Source of the DNA: an uncultured Prolixibacteraceae bacterium
GTDB taxonomy: Bacteria > Bacteroidota > Bacteroidia > Bacteroidales > Prolixibacteraceae
Length of the DNA stretch: 64,000 nt
Assembly: GCA_913063265.1 (NCBI GenBank)
Contig: CAJXZG010000004.1
Span: forward strand, 52,698-116,697
Direction: 5' to 3'
Shown: positions 36,368 to 45,738 of the stretch, piece after piece
Layout of the letters: each line of letters begins with the position of its first letter
Position numbering within the stretch: position 1 is the stretch's first letter
Position numbers and translations under genes: made by a program
The notes under the pieces: generated by a model
The model's input: only the letters and a program-made list of their open reading frames with translations
Told to the model about the DNA's origin: nothing
The model's database searches: none

Positions 36368-36402
36368 AAGCCTGTAATTCTGAAGATTTACAGGCTTTTT
36401 TT
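36368..36402 (+). terminator. Intrinsic terminator of the tRNA unit
   Basis: AAGCCTGTAA (36368-36377) pairs perfectly with TTACAGGCTT (36388-36397), followed by seven T. Confidence 0.9.
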
Positions 36403-36661
36403 ATCCTGTCATTTATAATATGTTGCAAATATTAATATAGCAAAATCAGGTATTCTTAAAAATTTAATTTTCTGTTTTTTTGCAACTTTCAACCTTAACT
36501 TCTGTCATTACTCCTGAAAGCTAAAAAGCACCTTTATATTTTCTGTTCACCGATAAAAAAAGCCCTTTAATCGGATAAAGTTTGAATCAAAGACAAAAAG
36601 GACGGACATTTGGTGCCGGAAAACAAAACAATTAAAAAACCTTCAGAAAACAGAAAACAAA

Positions 36662-39010
36662 ATGACCAAAGTTAAACTACTATTTCTATTGCTATTTTTT
36701 ACGATAGCAGCCTCAGCTCAAAAAGTTACGTTAAGTGGCTACCTAAAAGATGCCTCCAGCGGAGAAGCTCTTATCGGGGCAACAATTTATGTTGAAGAAC
36801 TCAAACAAGGGACTGCTACAAATGCGTACGGTTTTTATTCACTCACCATTCCCCAGGGAAATTATTCGCTCCAAATTTCATTTATCGGTTATCAAACTTT
36901 AACCCAGAAAATCGATTTATCGGAGAATAAAACCTTAACACTTTCATTAAGCGAAAGAACGGAAGAACTTGCCGAAGTAATTGTAACAGGAGAAGCCGCC
37001 AATGCAAACGTAGAACGAATAGAAATGGGGATGGAAAAATTGCCCATTAAAACCATACAAAAACTTCCTGCATTTATGGGCGAGGTCGATATTATTCGCA
37101 CCATTCAGCTGCTTCCGGGAATACAAAGTGGTGGCGAAGCCAGTTCCGGATTATATGTAAGAGGCGGAGGGCCCGATGAAAACCTCATGCTTTTGGATGA
37201 AGCACCGGTATACAACGCATCACATCTTTTAGGATTCTTTTCAGTATTTAATGCCAATGCAATAAAAGATATCCAGGTTTATAAAAGCGGAATTCCTGCT
37301 CAATATGGTGGTAAAGGTTCTTCGGTAATTGACATCAGGCAAAAAGATGGAAACTCCAAACAATTTGGGTTCGATGCAGGAATAGGAAACCTGTCGAGCA
37401 GATTAACTTTGGAAGGGCCAATAATCAAGGACAAATGGAGTTTTATTGTTGCCGGCCGCCGTACTTATTACGATGTTTTGGGTAAGGCTGTTGGTATTGA
37501 TGAACTGGCTGAAAACAAACTTTATTTTTACGATTTAAATGCCAAATCGAACCTTGTAATTAACGATAAAAACCGGATATATCTTTCAGGTTACATGGGT
37601 GATGATCTGTTTGAATTGGGGGAGTCACTCTATAATCGCTGGGGAAATAAAACAGCAACAGTTCGCTGGAATCATATTTTTGGCGAGAAGATATTTATGA
37701 ATATTTCGGCCATCTATTCCAATTATGATTACAATCTGGGTGTACCGGGAGAAAATGCTGATAATTTTGACTGGTCGTCAAGAATACGGGATTATAACGG
37801 AAAAGCAGATTTTACATGGTTTTTGAATCCAAACAATACCATAAAATTTGGAGGGAACATTATTCATCATAATTTCCAACCGGGCAAAGTAACATCAAAG
37901 GGTGATAATTCGATGTTTACCGATTTGGAACTAAGTCATTACAATGCCTTCGAAAATGCGCTGTACATTTCAAACGAACAGAAAATTTCAGAACGGTTTT
38001 CTATTCAGTATGGATTACGTTTAAGTCATTTTCAGCAGGTTGGTAAAGGTGAAGTAAGGATATATGAAAATCCGGACAAACCTGACAGGGATGAAATTGT
38101 TGAAACCAAAGCGTATAAAAAAGGAGATAAAATTGGTGATCCGTTTATTCACTTTGAACCACGAATCGGGATGAAATATACCGTGGGTTATCAAAGCTCA
38201 TTGAAAGCATCATACAACAGAATGGTTCAAAATCTTCACCTGATTTCCAACACCCAATCTCCTACTCCAATGGATATCTGGTTACCAACAAGCACCTATA
38301 TAAAACCTTTACTTGTCGATCAGGTAGCTTTGGGTTACTTCCGTAATTTTAAAAATAACATGTGGGAAACATCCGTAGAAGTTTATTACAAAAACATGCA
38401 AAATGTATTGGATTATATAGAAGGTGCCGAACTGTTTCTTAACAATTCAATTGAGACCGAATTGTTGCATGGTAAAGGAAACTCAAAAGGATTGGAACTT
38501 CTCGCCAAAAAATCAAAGGGAAAACTTACCGGATGGATTGGATATACATGGGCCAAAACAGAAAGAGAAATTGAGGGAATTAACAATGGAAATCCCTATC
38601 CTTCAACCTATGACAGAACCCATGATATTTCAGTGGTTTCGAGCTATCAATTAAACAAACAATGGAATTTTGCAGCAAATTTTGTTTTTGCCACCGGAAA
38701 TCCAACATCATATCCCGTTGCCAAATACAATGTTCAGGGAAATCAGATTTACGAGTATTCGGCACGAAACAGCAACCGAATTCCAAATTATCACAGGCTG
38801 GATGTTTCTGCCACATGGGATTTTAAGAAAAATGAGATCAGAAAATTAAAACAATCTTTGAACTTCTCTATCTATAATGTTTATGCCAGAAGAAATGCAT
38901 ATTCAATTACACCAAGGGCAAATGAGGAGAATCCAAATCAAACTGATTTTGTGAGAATCTCAATTATTGGTTCATTAATACCTTCAATTACATATAACAT
39001 CAAATTTTAA
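36662..39010 (+). CDS. TonB-dependent outer-membrane receptor with carboxypeptidase-regulatory-like domain
   Basis: 782-residue outer-membrane beta-barrel importer energised by TonB. Signal peptide ending near ASAQ, then a CarboxypepD_reg-like Ig module (residues ~23-100: GYLKDASSGEALIGATIYVEEL, FYSLTIPQGNYSLQISFIGYQ), a plug (MGEVDIIRTIQLLPGIQSGGEASSGLYVRGGGPDENLMLLDEAP) and a barrel ending ITYNIKF. It is shorter than true SusC (~1,000 residues) and its partner is a DUF4249 lipoprotein rather than SusD. Such pairs are widespread in Bacteroidota with mostly unknown ligands. The partner gene starts 5 bp after the stop. Confidence 0.9.
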   Translation: MTKVKLLFLLLFFTIAASAQKVTLSGYLKDASSGEALIGATIYVEELKQGTATNAYGFYSLTIPQGNYSLQISFIGYQTLTQKIDLSENKTLTLSLSERTEELAEVIVTGEAANANVERIEMGMEKLPIKTIQKLPAFMGEVDIIRTIQLLPGIQSGGEASSGLYVRGGGPDENLMLLDEAPVYNASHLLGFFSVFNANAIKDIQVYKSGIPAQYGGKGSSVIDIRQKDGNSKQFGFDAGIGNLSSRLTLEGPIIKDKWSFIVAGRRTYYDVLGKAVGIDELAENKLYFYDLNAKSNLVINDKNRIYLSGYMGDDLFELGESLYNRWGNKTATVRWNHIFGEKIFMNISAIYSNYDYNLGVPGENADNFDWSSRIRDYNGKADFTWFLNPNNTIKFGGNIIHHNFQPGKVTSKGDNSMFTDLELSHYNAFENALYISNEQKISERFSIQYGLRLSHFQQVGKGEVRIYENPDKPDRDEIVETKAYKKGDKIGDPFIHFEPRIGMKYTVGYQSSLKASYNRMVQNLHLISNTQSPTPMDIWLPTSTYIKPLLVDQVALGYFRNFKNNMWETSVEVYYKNMQNVLDYIEGAELFLNNSIETELLHGKGNSKGLELLAKKSKGKLTGWIGYTWAKTEREIEGINNGNPYPSTYDRTHDISVVSSYQLNKQWNFAANFVFATGNPTSYPVAKYNVQGNQIYEYSARNSNRIPNYHRLDVSATWDFKKNEIRKLKQSLNFSIYNVYARRNAYSITPRANEENPNQTDFVRISIIGSLIPSITYNIKF

Positions 39011-39015
39011 CGGTC

Positions 39016-39942
39016 ATGAAAAGATTAAAAATAAATAACACCATCATAATTATTATCATTTTTACTTTACTATTATCCGCTTGCGAAGATGTAGTCGACG
39101 TCGATATTAACGATGAAGATATTGATTTGATTTCGGTAGAAGCCTATATTAATACCAAGGAAAATGACAATATATACGTAAAGCTTGAAAAAACCCTTCC
39201 GGTAAATACTGCCGACCAAAATCCGGCCATTAATAATGCAATTGTTGAAATTTCTGACAACGAGTCGAATCCAAACAAGGTATTTTTGGAAGAAACAGAA
39301 AATTCCGGAATTTACAAACTTCCGCAAAATATAACATATGAAGCGATACCCGGTAGAACTTATCAGTTGACTATTACCACTGAAGATAATGTAGTTATTA
39401 CTGCACAGGATTATTTACAAAAGGGAGAGAATCTTGATTCTACCAAAATCAATTTATCAGCACGGGGAAATTATGATTTTCTTGCGGTTTTTATTAATTC
39501 GCAGGAAACTCCGGGGAAAGGGCATTATTACAAATGGGATATTTTTATTAACGGTGAGCTACTTAACCAAAGCGAAAATATGTCGTTTGTAAACGATGAA
39601 CTGGTTGATGGCAACTATGTTTACGATTTTGAAATTTACACCGACTTTGGTGATCCTAACGACGAAACGGACAGAAACCTATTCATGGGAGATACTATTT
39701 ATGTTGAACAACTTTCCATTTCCAGAAATGCTTATGAGTGTTATATGGGTATGGTAAATCAGGCTTTTGCCGGCGGTCCGTTTAGCGTACCACCTGCTAA
39801 CCTTGTTAGTAATTTAACTGCCAGCGATGGTAAAAGAGTTTTGGGAATTTTTTCAGCAAGAGATGTTTCTGTAGGAAATACAATAGTAATTGATTCTACC
39901 AATTTTACTCCTTTAGTTTCCAGTTTAAAATTTTTGGAATAA
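39016..39942 (+). CDS. DUF4249 family lipoprotein, partner of the TonB receptor
   Basis: 308-residue lipoprotein with lipobox LLSAC and C23. The start of the mature protein (CEDVVDVDINDEDIDLISVEAYINTKENDNIYVKL) is the standard DUF4249 opening, with the usual later segments PGRTYQLTI, GHYYKWDIFING and FGDPNDETDRN. DUF4249 genes regularly sit directly after TonB receptors with a regulatory-like N-domain, as here (5-bp gap), and probably act as the surface lid or binding partner of the barrel. It contains no SusD-type TPR fold. The ligand is unknown. Confidence 0.88.
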   Translation: MKRLKINNTIIIIIIFTLLLSACEDVVDVDINDEDIDLISVEAYINTKENDNIYVKLEKTLPVNTADQNPAINNAIVEISDNESNPNKVFLEETENSGIYKLPQNITYEAIPGRTYQLTITTEDNVVITAQDYLQKGENLDSTKINLSARGNYDFLAVFINSQETPGKGHYYKWDIFINGELLNQSENMSFVNDELVDGNYVYDFEIYTDFGDPNDETDRNLFMGDTIYVEQLSISRNAYECYMGMVNQAFAGGPFSVPPANLVSNLTASDGKRVLGIFSARDVSVGNTIVIDSTNFTPLVSSLKFLE

Positions 39943-39963
39943 AATAAAGAAATTTGGAATTTG

Positions 39964-40049
39964 GGACTTCGACTTTCAGGACTTCGACTTTCAGGACTTC
40001 GACTTTCCTAAGTCGAAGAACAGAATTGTCGGACTTTGGAAAGTCCGAC
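39964..40049. repeat. Three 15-bp direct repeats and two strong hairpins
   Basis: GGACTTCGACTTTCA occurs at 39964 and 39979, and again at 39994 with one change. The third copy runs into the hairpin CTTCGACTT/AAGTCGAAG (39997-40005 / 40010-40018). A second hairpin GTCGGACTTT/AAAGTCCGAC (40028-40037 / 40040-40049) has a 10-bp perfect stem with a 2-base loop. No T run, so not a classical terminator. Confidence 0.7.
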
Positions 40050-40132
40050 TCCCTTGACCGGGTTTTAACCGGAAATTTCGTGGACTGCAGTTGAATATCG
40101 TAACTCTATACCTACTATTCTTTTAAAAGTTT

Positions 40133-40140
40133 TATTTTTG
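40133..40140 (+). promoter_or_regulatory. -7 promoter box for the + strand sulfatase
   Basis: TATTTTTG fits TAnnTTTG and ends 22 bp before the ATG. No TTTG at the expected -33 distance. Confidence 0.35.
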
Positions 40141-40162
40141 AGTTTTTAAAATTCAAAACAAA

Positions 40163-41551
40163 ATGAACCTGAAACAACTTTTTACCCTTGTAGTTGCCGC
40201 ATTTACTTTATTATCATCGTGTTCTCAAAATCAACAAAAAGAAAATAAACAACCTAATATCGTAATCATGTTTCTCGATGATTCCGGATATTCTGATTTC
40301 TCTCCATTTGGGCAAGTCAAAATTGAAACACCCAATGTTCAAACTCTTGCTGAGGAAGGAGTTATTTTCAGGAATTTTTATGTTCCACAGGCAGTCTGTT
40401 CTGCTTCACGGTCGGCGTTAATTTCGGGATGTTATCCTGAACGAACAAAAGTTTTTGGTGCCCATGGTCCAAAAGGCAGGGGACTGGAAACCAGCTTTGC
40501 CACAATGGGTGAAGTGTTCCAAAAAGCAGGTTATAAAACCGCAGTTTTTGGGAAATGGCATATTGGTGACCAACCCGAAACAAGACCTCATAACCGAGGA
40601 TTTGACGAAAGTTGCGGTTTAATGTATTCCAACGACATGTGGAAACATCATCCTGAAAATCCTGAATACTGGGGAAAATATCCAATTCAGTTTTGGGAAA
40701 ACGGACAAGTAACTATTGAAGATGTGGATTTTGAACACCAGGAAATGTTAACAAAATGGTACACAGAACATGCTGTGGATTTTATCAGCAGACATAAAGA
40801 CGAACCTTTTTTATTGTATGTTCCACATTCGATGCCCCATGTTCCGATTTTCTGTAGCCCTGAATTTGATGGAAAATCGGGAGTTGGATTATATGGAGAT
40901 GTGATGTTGGAAATCGACTGGTCGGTGGGTGAGATTAATAAAGCTCTTAAAGAAAACGGTATTGATGATAATACAATTTTCATTTTCTCCTCAGATAACG
41001 GGCCCTGGATTTCATATGGAAACCATGCCGGAAGTACTCCGTTCCGGGAAGCCAAAGGAACAACTTTTGACGGAGGAACACGCTCTGCCACTATAATAAA
41101 ATATCCTGCAGAATTGGAAGGAAATTCAGAATCAACTAAAACTATTTTTACCATAGATTTACTGCCAACACTTTGTCATATTACAGGTGCTGAACTTCCT
41201 GGTAACGATATAGACGGAAAAAATGTATGGGATTTAATTGCAGGTAAAGAAGGAGCCAAAAATCCACATGAATATTACGCATTCACCAATGATAATAATT
41301 TTCAGGCAGTTATAAGTGGTGATGGAAAATGGAAACTTCATTTGCCCCATAATTACCGCACTTTAATTGAAGCGGCTAATGATGGTCAGGCCGGGAAATA
41401 TGACTACACTGCAAAAATTGATTTGTCCTTATTTGATATGGAGAATGATCCTTATGAAACTACCAACGTGATTGAGGAGCATCCGTATATTGCTGAGAAA
41501 TTAATTCAATTGGCTGAAAGTCATAAACAGAAATTCTTTTCGGAACAGTAA
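40163..41551 (+). CDS. Sulfatase (S1 family) lipoprotein, CxAxR type
   Basis: 462 residues hydrolysing sulfate esters. Lipobox TLLSSC with C20, so it should be lipid-anchored. Metal ligands start at FLDD (39-40). The formylglycine site is C79-S-A-S-R: the third position is Ala instead of the common Pro, a known variant. FGKWHIGDQPETRPHNRGFD and IFIFSSDNGPW are further conserved S1 stretches. Unlike the other four sulfatases it is on the + strand and converges on the second sulfatase gene. The maturation enzyme that makes formylglycine is not in the window. Confidence 0.9.
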   Translation: MNLKQLFTLVVAAFTLLSSCSQNQQKENKQPNIVIMFLDDSGYSDFSPFGQVKIETPNVQTLAEEGVIFRNFYVPQAVCSASRSALISGCYPERTKVFGAHGPKGRGLETSFATMGEVFQKAGYKTAVFGKWHIGDQPETRPHNRGFDESCGLMYSNDMWKHHPENPEYWGKYPIQFWENGQVTIEDVDFEHQEMLTKWYTEHAVDFISRHKDEPFLLYVPHSMPHVPIFCSPEFDGKSGVGLYGDVMLEIDWSVGEINKALKENGIDDNTIFIFSSDNGPWISYGNHAGSTPFREAKGTTFDGGTRSATIIKYPAELEGNSESTKTIFTIDLLPTLCHITGAELPGNDIDGKNVWDLIAGKEGAKNPHEYYAFTNDNNFQAVISGDGKWKLHLPHNYRTLIEAANDGQAGKYDYTAKIDLSLFDMENDPYETTNVIEEHPYIAEKLIQLAESHKQKFFSEQ

Positions 41552-41677
41552 GGGATTGATGAAGATTGATTGGAGATTGATGGAGAATGAAAAAGATTGA
41601 TGCATACAATCCTGTTATTCTTTCTCAATTCTTTTTAGCTATCACTTCCATTCGTAAATATAATTCAACAACTATTA

Positions 41678-42979
41678 TTAATTGGTTTGCTGAGGGTAGG
41701 ATTTCATTTCTTCCTCCCACTCCATCAACAGTTTTTTTAACTCATCGGCAATGGCAGTTTGGCTATAGACAAGATTATTTTTTTCCTGAAGATCTTTTTC
41801 CAAATCAAAAAGAAAGTATTCGTCTTTAATACGCAAATATTTCCATTTACCTTTTCTTACCGCTGTTTGATTTCTATATCGCCAAAACACAGGCCTTGTT
41901 GAAACTTCTGCATTATTGAATAAAAGCTCAGAAAAATCAATGCCATCAAATTTTGCTTCAGAATCTATACCGGCAACAGAAAGTACAGTGGGCAGAATGT
42001 CAATGCTCAAAACGTTTTCACTTGTGGTAGATCCTTTTTGAATTTTATCCGGATACCGTGCAATAGCCGGAACCCGATGTCCACCTTCCCATAAACTACC
42101 TTTAAAGCCTCGCAATTCACCATTGCTCCCGGCCTTGGTAGCACCATTATCAGAACAAAAGAAAACCAGGGTATTTTCATCAAGTTGAAGTTGCTCCAGC
42201 AAATCCATTACCCGACCAATATTTTCATCCATCACCTCAACCATTTCTTTGTAAGCCCCTGTAACATCTTCCCGCGAACCATGATGTTTAAACTCTTTTC
42301 CGGGCAAACGGTCTGCTTTATCATTTCTACCCTGGTAAGGATAATGAGGTGCCTCATGTGGAAGGTAAACAAAAAAGGGCTGGTCTTTATTTTCTTTGAT
42401 AAAATCGAGAGCGTGGTTAGTGATTAAATCGGTAACATATCCTTCTTCATAGGAAGTATCGGTATTATTCCACCAATCGTACAAGCCGATTCCATCGTGG
42501 TGCGAGATATAATCCACATTGCCACTTACATATCCATAAAATGTATCAAAGCCATGGAAAGTTGGATTAAACTCAGGTTGATATCCCAAATGCCATTTAC
42601 CAAAAATTCCGGTTCTATATCCCGCATCTTTTAAATATTCAGCAATCGTTTTTTCATCCTGTGAAAGACCATAAAATCGCTTTTCTTTTGCTGCATAAAT
42701 CACCCCTTCCAAACCGGCTCTTTGCTGATAATTACCCGTCATTAAAGCTGCCCGTGTTGGAGTGCAAACTGCTCCGTTGGAATGGTAATCCAAAAATTTC
42801 AACCCCTCTTTTGCCATTTTATCCAACATCGGAGTTTCGATATAATCGCAGCCATAACAAGCAATATCGCCATAACCCAAATCGTCAGCCATGATTAGGA
42901 CAATATTTGGAGGATTTTTTTGTTCCGATGCGCAGGAAAATACAACTATTGCCAATAAAAGAACTGAATAAAATCTCAT
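41678..42979 (-). CDS. Sulfatase (S1 family) lipoprotein
   Basis: 433 residues. Lipobox VVFSC with C16, ligands ADDLGYGD (31-38), and formylglycine motif C72-T-P-T-R in the canonical form. FGKWHLGYQPEFNPTFHGFDTFYGY and LVFFCSDNGATKAG complete the active site. It is the last gene of the long - strand set and its stop is 126 bp from the convergent sulfatase. The two differ clearly in sequence (CSASR against CTPTR sites), so they probably act on different sulfate positions rather than being recent duplicates. Substrate not predictable by eye. Confidence 0.92.
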   Translation of the reverse strand: MRFYSVLLLAIVVFSCASEQKNPPNIVLIMADDLGYGDIACYGCDYIETPMLDKMAKEGLKFLDYHSNGAVCTPTRAALMTGNYQQRAGLEGVIYAAKEKRFYGLSQDEKTIAEYLKDAGYRTGIFGKWHLGYQPEFNPTFHGFDTFYGYVSGNVDYISHHDGIGLYDWWNNTDTSYEEGYVTDLITNHALDFIKENKDQPFFVYLPHEAPHYPYQGRNDKADRLPGKEFKHHGSREDVTGAYKEMVEVMDENIGRVMDLLEQLQLDENTLVFFCSDNGATKAGSNGELRGFKGSLWEGGHRVPAIARYPDKIQKGSTTSENVLSIDILPTVLSVAGIDSEAKFDGIDFSELLFNNAEVSTRPVFWRYRNQTAVRKGKWKYLRIKDEYFLFDLEKDLQEKNNLVYSQTAIADELKKLLMEWEEEMKSYPQQTN

Positions 42980-43042
42980 TCTTTTGATATTCTTTGATAG
43001 AAATTTAAAGGGCAGGTTTTATGGTCTGCCCTTATCTATGGA

Positions 43043-44500
43043 TTACAGTTCCCAACCATTATGATATTCATGCTTTATCCACTCCTCGCACATTTCCTGT
43101 GCATTCCAGCTTTCCCATTTTTGAGCATCCTGTTCAACTTTTCTTGTTACAATATCACTTGAGAAAGGAAGTAGTTTTGCAGTCCTTAATTTTTCATCTG
43201 CCGAAATATTTGTAACCTTCATATTTTCACTATCCCAAAGCAAAGTTTTTTGTAATGATTGCATACGAACTGCAAGATTTCCCATTACCACCATTTCGTT
43301 AAATGGACCAGAATAGGCAAAACTTGAGGATGGAATTTTACCCGTTTTACAACATTCAACAAATTCCATCTCGTGTCGACCACCTCCCAAAGGATGATCC
43401 TCTACCCTGTCTATTTCTACTTTTGTTTCCGGTTGAATTTCTTCACCATTTTTATAAACTTTCCAGTTGCTTCCATAAGCTCTTGAAATCAGGGTTGCCT
43501 CAGAACCAACCAGCATCAAACCGCCTCCCGGATCCATCGGGGCATCATTTGGCATATCAAATGGTCGGGCAGGCATCAATCCCCCATCGTACCATGTTAG
43601 TTCGAGTTCAGGTAAATCAACATATGGTAAACTTTCTCTTGCAGGAAATTTATAAGTTACCTTTGCTGAAACAGGTGCACTTTCTGTATTTACCAAAGAA
43701 GATGAAGCCTGAAATGCAATTGGCTGACCGAGTTTGAGCGAATGATTTGGTACATCTAAAAGATGGCAGCCCATATCGCCAAGTGCTCCGGTTCCAAAAT
43801 CCCACCAACCACGCCAAATCCAAGGATGATATTCAGGATTGTACTTACGCATTTTTGCAGGTCCAATAAAAAGATCCCAATCCAGTGTATTGGGTATTTT
43901 TACTTCAGTTAATGGTTTTGGCATTCCCTGTCTCCAGATTGGCCGGTTGGTCCAAACATGCGCTTCTCTTACTTCACCCAGGCAACCACTCTGTACAATT
44001 TCAGCAACTTCGTAAACCGTATCGCTGGAGTGACCTTCATTTCCCATTTGAGTTACTACTCCGGTGCTTTTTGCTTTATTTGTCAAATACCTCGATTCCC
44101 AAACGGAATGTGTAAGTGGTTTTTGTAAATAAACATGCTTTCTAAGATCCATTGCAACCGCTGCAGAAGTTGCATGTGTATGGTCAGGAGTCGCAATCAT
44201 TACGGCATCAATGTCTTTTTGCTTATCAAGCATCTCCCTGAAGTCTTTATAAGTTTTTGCTTTGGGGTATGTTTTAAATACCGGTTTGGCATATTCAAAG
44301 TCACAATCGCACAATGCAACTATATTTTGCCCCACCATGTTATTCAGGTTCACTTTCCCTTTTCCGCCAATGCCAATCCCCGCAATATTTAATTTATCGC
44401 TTGGAGGAATATGCCCTAATCCGGAAACAGCAATATTCGGAACAATGCTTAATGCCATACCTGCTGAACCTGCATTTCTAATAAATTGTCTTCGCTTCAT
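43043..44500 (-). CDS. Exported Gfo/Idh/MocA family oxidoreductase (Tat signal)
   Basis: About 485 residues from the ATG at 44500; an ATG at 44533 would add MLNPIILKTNK in front of the twin-arginine signal KRRQFIRNAGSAGMALS and is less likely. Cofactor motif LNIAGIGIGGKGKVNL, and YLQKPLTHSVWE carries the Lys-Pro of the family. The C-terminal part (HPWIWRGWWDFGTGALGDMGCHLLDVPNHSL) is typical of secreted Bacteroidota and Planctomycetes members. Probable role: redox chemistry or retaining glycosidase-type cleavage with NAD at a sugar in the periplasm. It lies between a sulfatase and a DUF4380 gene on the same strand. Confidence 0.87.
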   Translation of the reverse strand: MKRRQFIRNAGSAGMALSIVPNIAVSGLGHIPPSDKLNIAGIGIGGKGKVNLNNMVGQNIVALCDCDFEYAKPVFKTYPKAKTYKDFREMLDKQKDIDAVMIATPDHTHATSAAVAMDLRKHVYLQKPLTHSVWESRYLTNKAKSTGVVTQMGNEGHSSDTVYEVAEIVQSGCLGEVREAHVWTNRPIWRQGMPKPLTEVKIPNTLDWDLFIGPAKMRKYNPEYHPWIWRGWWDFGTGALGDMGCHLLDVPNHSLKLGQPIAFQASSSLVNTESAPVSAKVTYKFPARESLPYVDLPELELTWYDGGLMPARPFDMPNDAPMDPGGGLMLVGSEATLISRAYGSNWKVYKNGEEIQPETKVEIDRVEDHPLGGGRHEMEFVECCKTGKIPSSSFAYSGPFNEMVVMGNLAVRMQSLQKTLLWDSENMKVTNISADEKLRTAKLLPFSSDIVTRKVEQDAQKWESWNAQEMCEEWIKHEYHNGWEL

Positions 44501-44602
44501 TTTATTGGTTTTTAGAATTATTGGATTTAGCATTAAATTTAATCATTTCAGATTCAAAAACATAAATAATTCTGCCTTAACAATTTTAAATAATTTGATT
44601 AG

Positions 44603-44622
44603 CACTGTATATAAGTACAGTG
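44603..44622. promoter_or_regulatory. Dyad element upstream of the Gfo/Idh gene
   Basis: CACTGTA (44603-44609) and TACAGTG (44616-44622) are a perfect 7-bp dyad around TATAAG, between the DUF4380 stop and the Gfo/Idh start on the - strand. No T run on either side, so an operator is as likely as a hairpin. Confidence 0.4.
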
Positions 44623-44629
44623 ACAGATT

Positions 44630-45583
44630 CTAAAATTCTTCAACCCGGATTTGCTGAACAGTTTTTCTTGCTTCCTCAACTAATGCAGAATTTTTGCTTT
44701 CGATTTGAATTTCATCTGGAATTTCTTTTAAATACCAAAAAACCGGATATATAATCTTTTCTCCCGGTTTTAGAGATTCAATTTTCCCGTGGTTTTCAAG
44801 TTCGATATAATTATAATTTCCGTTAGCATAAACTTCTATTTCACCCTGTCCGGAAGCACATTCTCCTTCTTTAATATCAGGAAATTGTTTTATAAAAAGC
44901 ATGTTCTTGTGGCAGTGTGCCAACCATCCTTCACTCCCTGAAACAAACATTTTCTGTCCACCTGAAAAACTCTCTGTATTACTGTAGTACCAAATGATTC
45001 CTTTATCAAATTCTACATTTTTCAATGTTGATTTTTCTAATGGTGCACTATTACTCTGAGGGAAAAAAGTTAACCCAAAAGATGGAGTTCTGGTAACTTC
45101 CCATGGAGCCACTTTTATTTTAATTCCTGAGTTATTCAAAATAATGTATTCTATTTTAATTCTTTCAAAATTGGGCTGGGGAACAAATTTTTTAAAGAAT
45201 TTCAGACCACTTATGGGACATGTTTTACTTTCCAAAATTAAGGTATCCCCTATCAAAGTTTTAGAATATGGTTCAATATCAAGTGTCGGATAAGGTGGCC
45301 ATTTCCAGTCACTTTGCGGTGCCGGCCAAAAAGTGGAGCCAAACATCTCGGGATGTAAATCAGCTTGCCCGAGAATCTCCTTTCCATCCAATTGAAATGA
45401 AATGATTCTGCCTGCCAAATTTGCATCAACAACAAATTTTAATTGTTTAAAAGAAATTTCAAAAACTCCTTCTTTTTCATGCCATTTGGTTTTTTCTGAA
45501 GCTGAAGATTTATAAATGACAAAAAGGGAAAATATCAGTACATAAAGAATTATTTTGGTTTGACTTAATGATTTGAGAAACAT
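44630..45583 (-). CDS. DUF4380 domain exported protein
   Basis: About 317 residues from the ATG at 45583, which begins MFLKSLSQTKIILYVLIFSLFVIYKSSA, a good signal peptide. A longer frame from 45658 adds 25 residues that would spoil it. The body (FKQLKFVVDANLAGRIISFQLDGKEIL, FGSTFWPAPQSDWKWPPYP, ESKTCPISGLKFFKKF, NNSGIKIKVAPWEVTRTP, LENHGKIESLKPGE) is the DUF4380 pattern, an all-beta fold resembling galactose-mutarotase/supersandwich proteins. The strand and loop pattern SPR(T)P...HG suggests carbohydrate binding, but no catalysis is established. It lies 155 bp downstream of a sulfatase gene. Confidence 0.8.
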   Translation of the reverse strand: MFLKSLSQTKIILYVLIFSLFVIYKSSASEKTKWHEKEGVFEISFKQLKFVVDANLAGRIISFQLDGKEILGQADLHPEMFGSTFWPAPQSDWKWPPYPTLDIEPYSKTLIGDTLILESKTCPISGLKFFKKFVPQPNFERIKIEYIILNNSGIKIKVAPWEVTRTPSFGLTFFPQSNSAPLEKSTLKNVEFDKGIIWYYSNTESFSGGQKMFVSGSEGWLAHCHKNMLFIKQFPDIKEGECASGQGEIEVYANGNYNYIELENHGKIESLKPGEKIIYPVFWYLKEIPDEIQIESKNSALVEEARKTVQQIRVEEF

Positions 45584-45738
45584 GTTTTTATTTTTAATAT
45601 TGTGTTCTTTGAGTCTTCTTGCGCACTCTGCGGTTAAAAAATAGAAAAATTGAACCACGAAGCAAAGGTATAACGCAAAGGTCGCAAATATTGATTGTTA
45701 GTTTTTGCATGCCTGGTATATTGTAAATTCTGATTTGT

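Noticed and set aside
36662..39942. SusC/SusD pair
   Set aside because: The receptor is too short for SusC and the partner is DUF4249, not a SusD-type lipoprotein.
41587..41829. 80-codon + strand reading frame between the two convergent sulfatases
   Set aside because: It overlaps the 3' end of the - strand sulfatase, has no family resemblance and starts in a simple GATTGATG-type repeat.
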